DNA of 64,000 nt from Kribbella sp. ALI-6-A (GTDB lineage Bacteria; Actinomycetota; Actinomycetes; Propionibacteriales; Kribbellaceae). A program made the translations under genes and the position numbers. The stretch covers positions 1,054,001 to 1,118,000 of the forward strand of contig NZ_MTQN01000010.1 in assembly GCF_001984195.1 (NCBI RefSeq), written 5' to 3'. Positions 60,429 to 64,000 of this stretch are shown piece by piece; positions within the stretch are counted from its first letter, which is position 1; the number at the start of each line of letters is the position of its first letter. The notes below the pieces were generated by a model. The model was given only the letters and a program-made list of their open reading frames with translations. It did not search any database and was not told the DNA's origin.

Positions 60429-61484
60429 GTGCCGACTGTTCTGGCGGGTCTCGGCAAGCTGGATCCTGAGCGGATCCGGCATGTCGCCTCGCCGCTGATC
60501 GAGCTCGGCTGTGCGCTGCACGTGCTGGCCGAGCCACGGCATCACGACCGGACCGCCTGGGCCGAAGGCGTTCAGCTGAGCAAGCCGCTGCGCAAGGAGT
60601 TGGCCGCCTGGACCTGGACGGTCCGCGCTGTTCGCGCCCGCTTCTTCGCCACCAGTGCCGCGACCGGCCTGCCGACCTGGCAGGACGAACTGGACAGCCT
60701 GCGCGCCCGTACGCCGGAAGACCTGGCCGCTGATCTCGTCCGTCCCTTGCGTGGCCGGCCGCTGAGCTCCCGGACCACCGATGCCGACGCCGTACGCCGG
60801 TGGGCGCGCAGCCGTGGCCGCGAGGTCGAGGCGTTGGTGGAGTCGCTGCTGACCGACCCGGCCGAGCCGGTCGCGCGGTTCCTGGCACTGCTCGACTCCT
60901 GCTGGCATGAGTGGTTCGGCGAGCTCTGGACCGCGTCGTGCGACCAGTTGGCCGCGCGTGGCCGGCAGGACCGGGACCTGGCGGTGCGCGACGGCGTCGC
61001 CGCGATGCTGCGATCGCTCGACGGCGCGGTCCACCCGCGCGACGCCGACAGCGTGGTCGTCCAGAAGGTGCAGAACAAGCGGATCGACCTCGCGGCGCGG
61101 TCCGTGCTGCTGGTGCCGAGCAACTTCATCGCGCCGCACGTGTTCCTCGGCGAGGTGCCGGGGGAGCCGCTGACGGTGATCTACCCGGCGGCGGCTAAGC
61201 GGACCGGCGTACCGGCTGCTCAGGTGGTGCGGACCCGGCTGGAGGCGCTGGCGGCCCCGGACCGTCTGCAGATCTGCCGTGCGGTGGCCAGCGAACCGCG
61301 GACCGCCGGAGAGATCGCCGCGCTCTGGGGACTCAACTCGACTCAGGTCACCCGGCATCTACGGGCGCTGACCCGTGCCGGGCTGGTGACGGCCGAGCGG
61401 CAGGGGCGGTTCGTCGCGTACCGGCTGGACGAGCAGGTGATGCGTGCCCTCGGCACAGATTTGCTCGACCTCGTGATGCGTTGA
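60429..61484 (+). CDS. ArsR-type regulator with DUF5937 N-terminal domain
   Basis: A 351-residue protein. The C-terminal 80 residues are an ArsR winged helix: RLEALAAPDRLQICRAVASEPRTAGEIA and LNSTQVTRHLRALTRAGLV. The long N-terminal part (1-240), with SPLIELGCALHVLAEPRHH, belongs to the DUF5937 type of actinobacterial regulators and may bind the effector. No metal-binding CxC motif is present, so it is not a classical metal sensor. The GTG start directly follows the previous stop. Confidence 0.88.
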   Translation: MPTVLAGLGKLDPERIRHVASPLIELGCALHVLAEPRHHDRTAWAEGVQLSKPLRKELAAWTWTVRAVRARFFATSAATGLPTWQDELDSLRARTPEDLAADLVRPLRGRPLSSRTTDADAVRRWARSRGREVEALVESLLTDPAEPVARFLALLDSCWHEWFGELWTASCDQLAARGRQDRDLAVRDGVAAMLRSLDGAVHPRDADSVVVQKVQNKRIDLAARSVLLVPSNFIAPHVFLGEVPGEPLTVIYPAAAKRTGVPAAQVVRTRLEALAAPDRLQICRAVASEPRTAGEIAALWGLNSTQVTRHLRALTRAGLVTAERQGRFVAYRLDEQVMRALGTDLLDLVMR

Positions 61485-61497
61485 CGGATTCGGTCAA
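61481..61497. promoter_or_regulatory. Inverted repeat before the MFS gene
   Basis: TTGAC-n7-GTCAA overlaps the end of the ArsR-type gene and lies 40-56 bases before the MFS start. It is a plausible ArsR-family operator for the transporter gene. Confidence 0.4.
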
Positions 61498-61537
61498 TCC
61501 ACCGCCGGTCCGACAGCGACCGCGGTTGGCTGACGGC

Positions 61538-62752
61538 ATGACTGCTTCCCTCCCGCCCGAGGTCCGCCGGCTGGTGGTCGCCACGCTCGTCAACACCTTC
61601 GGCAACGGCGTGTACGCCGCCGTCGGCGCGCTCTACCTGACCCGGGCCGCCGGCCTCTCGGTCGGCGAGGTCGGCCTCGGCCTCACCATCGCCGGACTGG
61701 TCGGCCTCGTCGCCAGTACGCCGCTCGGCATCGTCGCCGACCGCCTCGGACCGAACCGCGCGTACGTCGGCTTCCTGCTGCTGCAGGCCGTCACGATGAC
61801 CGCGCTCACTCAGATCCGCTCGTTCGGTCTGTTCGTGGCGGTGGTCGGGGTGACCGCGATCGCGGACTCGGGACAGCGCGGCGCGAAGGGTGCGCTGATC
61901 GCCGGACTGGTCCCGGCCGACCAGCGGGTCCGGACGCGCGCACTGCTCCGGGTGACCACGAACATCGGGATGGGCGTCGGGATGGCGCTCGCCGGCATCG
62001 TGCTGGCGGTCGACCAGCGCGAGGTCTACCTGATCGCGCTGCTGGCCAACGCCGCGACGTACGTGGTGACGGCGGGGCTGGTGCAGTGGGGGATGACCCG
62101 GGTGCCGCCGGTGCCCTCGGCGGCCGGACCGTCGGCGCTGACCGCGCTCAAGGATCGTCCGTTCCTGGCGTTCGTCGCGCTCGACGGACTGCTCAGCATG
62201 CACAACGCGATGGCCCAGGTCGCGATCCCGCTCTGGGTGGCGACGGCAACAGATGCGCCGACCTGGCTGATCTCGGTGCTGCTGGTGGTCAACGCGGTCT
62301 CGGTGATCCTGCTGCAGCTCCGCGTTGCCCGAGGCACCGAACAGTTGGCGGGCGCGGCCCGGGCCGGACGCCGGGCGGGATTTCTGCTGGCGTTGGCCTG
62401 TGCGGTGCTGGCCCTCACCGACGTCACGTCGGGTGCTGTCACGATCGGACTACTGGTCGTTGCCGCGCTGGTCCACGTGCTGGGGGAGATGCTGCAGTCC
62501 GCGGGCGGCTGGGGAATCAGCTTCGAGCTGGCGCCGCCCGGCGGGCAGGGGCAGTACCAAGGGGCGTACGCGATGGGTACGCAGGTCGGCGATCTGGTCG
62601 CTCCGGTCGTGCTCACCGTCGTCGCGGTCAGCTGGGGCTGGCCGGGGTGGTTGCTCACGGCCACGATCTTTCTGGCGGCGGGCGCGTTGATCCCCGTCGC
62701 GGTCCGGCGGCACCGGCAGTGGGAGCCCGCGGAAGTCAGTCAGCTGGTGTGA
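61538..62752 (+). CDS. MFS transporter
   Basis: A 404-residue major-facilitator protein with about 12 hydrophobic helices. The family loop between helices 2 and 3 is GIVADRLGPNRAYVG. GQRGAKGALIAGLVPADQRVRTRALLR follows helix 4. Likely a drug exporter, from its link with a GyrI-like binder and an ArsR-type regulator. I start at the ATG at 61538; a TTG at 61481 is in frame but would add 19 hydrophilic residues. Its end overlaps the convergent oxidoreductase gene by 17 bases. Confidence 0.88.
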   Translation: MTASLPPEVRRLVVATLVNTFGNGVYAAVGALYLTRAAGLSVGEVGLGLTIAGLVGLVASTPLGIVADRLGPNRAYVGFLLLQAVTMTALTQIRSFGLFVAVVGVTAIADSGQRGAKGALIAGLVPADQRVRTRALLRVTTNIGMGVGMALAGIVLAVDQREVYLIALLANAATYVVTAGLVQWGMTRVPPVPSAAGPSALTALKDRPFLAFVALDGLLSMHNAMAQVAIPLWVATATDAPTWLISVLLVVNAVSVILLQLRVARGTEQLAGAARAGRRAGFLLALACAVLALTDVTSGAVTIGLLVVAALVHVLGEMLQSAGGWGISFELAPPGGQGQYQGAYAMGTQVGDLVAPVVLTVVAVSWGWPGWLLTATIFLAAGALIPVAVRRHRQWEPAEVSQLV

Positions 62753-63803
62753 GCACCTTCGGATGCAGCAGGTCACGCAGCTCGCGGGCCGCGGCGAAGC
62801 CGGCGCGGTTGCCGCCGATGGTGCTGGCGGACGGGCCGTAGCCGACCAGGTGGATGCGCGGATCGAGCACGGTGTGGGTGCCGTCCATCTTGATGCCGCC
62901 GGACGGCTCGCGCAGGTGCAACGGCGCCAGGTGGCCGAGGTCGGCGCGGAATCCGGTCGCCCACAGGATCGCGTCGACCTTCTGCTCGCGCCCGTCGGCC
63001 CACACCACGCCGTACGGCGTGATCCGCTCGAACATCGGCAAGCGCGTGTAAACACCCCGCTCGTACGCCGCGCGCTCCTGCTGCCGCAGCTGCAACCCGG
63101 TCACACTCACCACGCTCCGCGGCGGCAACCCGGCGCGCACCCGTTCCTCGACCTTCGCGATGATCTTCCGCCCGAGCTCCGGCCCGAACTCCTCGTCGGT
63201 GCGCCACACCGGCTCGCGCCGGGTCACCCACGTCGTCGTCGCGACCTCGGAGATCTCGGCCAGCAGCTGGACGGCGGACGCGCCGCCGCCGACGACGAGC
63301 ACGTGTTGCCCGGTGAACTCCCCGGCGCCGTTGTAGTCGGCGGTGTGCAGCTGCCGTCCCTGGAAGGTCTCGATGCCCGGGTACCACGGGATGAACGGCC
63401 GGTTCCAGGTGCCGGTCGCGTTGACGATCGCGTCGGCCGTGTAGGTGTCGTGGTCGGTGGTCAGCACGAACCGCCCGTCCACCTCGCGCACGTTCTCGAC
63501 GACGACCGGCCGCACGACCGGCAGCTCGAAGCGGGCCTCGTAGTCGGCGTAGTAGCGCGGCACGAACACGTTCGCCCGTTCGGCCCCGATGCTCGGCGGC
63601 ACCTCCGCTCCGGGCAGGTTGGCGATGCCGTGCACGTCGTTCATGGTGAGCGAGTCCCACCGGTGCTGCCAGGCGCCGCCCGGTGCGTCGTTGCGGTCCA
63701 GGACCACCACCTCGTCGTACGGCGTGAAACCCATCCGGACCAGGTGGTACGCCGCCGACAGCCCGGCCTGGCCGGCCCCGATCACCACGACTTGGGTATC
63801 CAC
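62736..63803 (-). CDS. FAD/NAD(P)-dependent oxidoreductase (flavin monooxygenase-like)
   Basis: A 355-residue flavoprotein. The N-terminal VVVIGAGQAGLSAAYHL binds FAD, GAWQHRWDSLTMNDVHG is the typical monooxygenase segment, VLVVGGGASAVQLL binds NAD(P)H, and ILWATGFRADL is the ATG motif. It may be an N-hydroxylating or Baeyer-Villiger-like enzyme, or a sulfide or thioredoxin-type reductase relative. I start at the GTG at 63803. The frame continues to an ATG at 63857, which would overlap the start of the divergent LysR gene. Confidence 0.88.
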   Translation of the reverse strand: MDTQVVVIGAGQAGLSAAYHLVRMGFTPYDEVVVLDRNDAPGGAWQHRWDSLTMNDVHGIANLPGAEVPPSIGAERANVFVPRYYADYEARFELPVVRPVVVENVREVDGRFVLTTDHDTYTADAIVNATGTWNRPFIPWYPGIETFQGRQLHTADYNGAGEFTGQHVLVVGGGASAVQLLAEISEVATTTWVTRREPVWRTDEEFGPELGRKIIAKVEERVRAGLPPRSVVSVTGLQLRQQERAAYERGVYTRLPMFERITPYGVVWADGREQKVDAILWATGFRADLGHLAPLHLREPSGGIKMDGTHTVLDPRIHLVGYGPSASTIGGNRAGFAAARELRDLLHPKVLTPAD

Positions 63804-63855
63804 AACAGGTTCAACGCCACCGGCAGAGCGATGTCTTCCCGGATAACCTCCTGCC

Positions 63856-64000
63856 ATGGACCTGACCACGGCGTACGGCTACCGGCTGGACTGGGTGGTG
63901 AGCTTCGTCGCCGTCGCCCGGTACGGCGGGTTCTCAGCGGCTGCGAAGGCCGTGTTCCGCGGGCAGTCGCGGATCAGCGAGCACGTCGCCGAGCTGGAGA
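63856..64000 (+). CDS. LysR-family regulator, 5' part only
   Basis: The first 48 residues are visible before the window ends. VVSFVAVARYGGFSAAAKAV and GQSRISEHVAELE form the LysR helix-turn-helix. It is divergent from the flavoprotein gene, the usual LysR arrangement, so it probably controls that gene. The ATG lies 53 bases from the oxidoreductase start. The effector domain is outside the window. Confidence 0.85.
   Translation, partial: MDLTTAYGYRLDWVVSFVAVARYGGFSAAAKAVFRGQSRISEHVAELE

Overview
The window is chromosomal DNA from a high-GC Gram-positive bacterium of the Actinomycetota. The evidence is the Pup ligase gene pafA, the pafB-pafC pair, the tatA-tatC-helY order, a DUF3866 gene, an F420-type LLM oxidoreductase and the frequent GTG starts. 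A Kribbella/Nocardioides-like soil actinomycete is my guess from codon context, not a proven assignment. No rRNA, tRNA, CRISPR array, insertion sequence or prophage was seen.

Layout. 1-3.8 kb: the end of a HAD phosphatase gene, a secreted polysaccharide deacetylase and a polar amino-acid ABC importer. 4-7.4 kb: two tandem ABC-F genes with structured leaders, the first followed by a Ser/Thr kinase fragment. 7.8-12.2 kb: an FMN riboswitch and a complete riboflavin operon (ribD-ribE-pnuX-ribBA-ribH) closed by a strong terminator. 12.2-23.4 kb: small metabolic and stress genes, including a TetR/DJ-1 divergon, a nitronate monooxygenase, a PLP enzyme, a WYL regulator with two matching operator-like boxes, a P1 peptidase, an MBL-fold hydrolase, a cupin, an LLM oxidoreductase, a DHFR-like protein and an alpha/beta hydrolase.

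23.7-31.6 kb: alanine dehydrogenase, then a chromosome-maintenance cluster (xerD, a serine hydrolase, parA-like, a ribbon-helix-helix-like gene, scpA, scpB, rluB) read in one direction. 32.9-58.4 kb: the actinobacterial pafA - FKBP - DUF3866 - pafB - pafC - tatA - tatC - lipid kinase - helY backbone. It is interrupted by a dipeptide/oligopeptide ABC transporter, a VOC / ECF sigma factor / winged-helix block, and a DUF1905 / MMPL / two-component block. A LexA-type SOS box lies in front of pafBC. 58.5-64 kb: a secreted DUF1906-SH3 protein, a GyrI-like / ArsR-DUF5937 / MFS operon, a flavin-dependent oxidoreductase and the start of a LysR gene.

How genes work together. The riboflavin operon supplies FMN/FAD and is switched off by FMN. 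The ScpAB, ParA-like and XerD proteins serve chromosome organisation and resolution. PafA tags proteins with Pup, and PafBC controls the LexA-independent DNA-damage response. TatAC exports folded proteins, including perhaps the twin-arginine alpha/beta hydrolase encoded here. The most interesting unexplained signals are the SOS box before pafBC, the paired hairpin leaders and ten-residue leader peptide of the ABC-F genes, the shared WYL operator, the zinc-ribbon/ECF sigma fusion with palindromic repeats in its linker, and a large inverted repeat between the ABC-F and riboflavin promoters.
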